Both the position numbers and the translations under genes were made by a program. A stretch of DNA of 13,272 nt from an uncultured Eubacteriales bacterium (lineage in GTDB: Bacteria; Bacillota; Clostridia; Christensenellales; CAG-138). Of this stretch, positions 13,262 to 13,272 are shown one piece after another; positions within the stretch are counted from its first letter, which is position 1; every line of letters starts with the position of its first letter. The stretch lies in contig UREK01000040.1 of the NCBI GenBank assembly GCA_900546845.1, positions 1 to 13,272 of the forward strand. Direction: 5' to 3'. The notes under the pieces are model-generated. The model was not told where the DNA came from. It ran no database searches and saw nothing but the letters and a program-made list of their open reading frames with translations.

Positions 13262-13272
13262 TACACGGAGCG

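Noticed and set aside
1..13272. CRISPR arrays, tRNA or rRNA genes, insertion sequences, phage or toxin-antitoxin genes
   Set aside because: No regularly spaced repeats, no tRNA-like cloverleaf, no transposase or integrase motifs were found on reading both strands.

Overview
The window looks like chromosomal DNA from a GC-rich member of the Clostridia. The grounds are the SigA-type promoters (TTGACA / TATAAT-like), strong AGGAGG-type ribosome binding sites, a clostridial-style aspartokinase opening with KFGGSS, a UPF0735 (PheB-like) ACT protein, a UPF0316 membrane protein and an Lsa/CplR-like ABC-F protein. Genus and family cannot be fixed from this; a Christensenellales-like gut lineage is only a guess.

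Left part (1-5535): a partial membrane protein tail on the + strand ends at 77 and faces a minus-strand block. Read in transcription order, that block is thrC, an ACT-domain protein, proB, proA and proC. The proBAC genes encode the whole glutamate-to-proline route and are packed with 5 and 11 base gaps behind a near-consensus promoter at 3532-3560. thrC and the ACT gene form a second unit just upstream, and no clear terminator separates it from proBAC.

Middle (5536-9704): a 175-base AT-rich divergent region carries overlapping candidate promoters for thrC (minus) and for a plus-strand operon of hom, lysC, asd and a short inorganic-pyrophosphatase-like gene. The last two junctions are ATGA overlaps, and the operon ends at a strong hairpin terminator (9660-9704). 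LysC, Asd and Hom convert aspartate to homoserine, and ThrC makes threonine from phosphohomoserine. Homoserine kinase (thrB) and the dap genes are not in the window. Hom lacks the usual C-terminal ACT domain, while a free-standing ACT protein sits behind thrC. The pyrophosphatase-like protein lacks several catalytic residues of the class I family.

Right part (9730-13272): a membrane-anchored XRE regulator and a small putative lipoprotein lie on the minus strand, with a cluster of GGTTGCA repeats between them. Divergent from them is an Lsa/CplR-like ABC-F ribosome-protection gene. Its roughly 140-base leader holds a tripeptide ORF (MRI), a terminator-like hairpin and a competing hairpin, the layout of ribosome-mediated attenuation. 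A UPF0316 membrane protein with its own promoter follows. The last 162 bases hold no recognisable gene but three strong hairpins, which look like terminators or a dispersed intergenic repeat.

Nothing here is an obviously new multi-gene system. The most interesting points are the ABC-F leader, the degenerate pyrophosphatase coupled to asd, the split ACT regulation and the GGTTGCA operator-like cluster.
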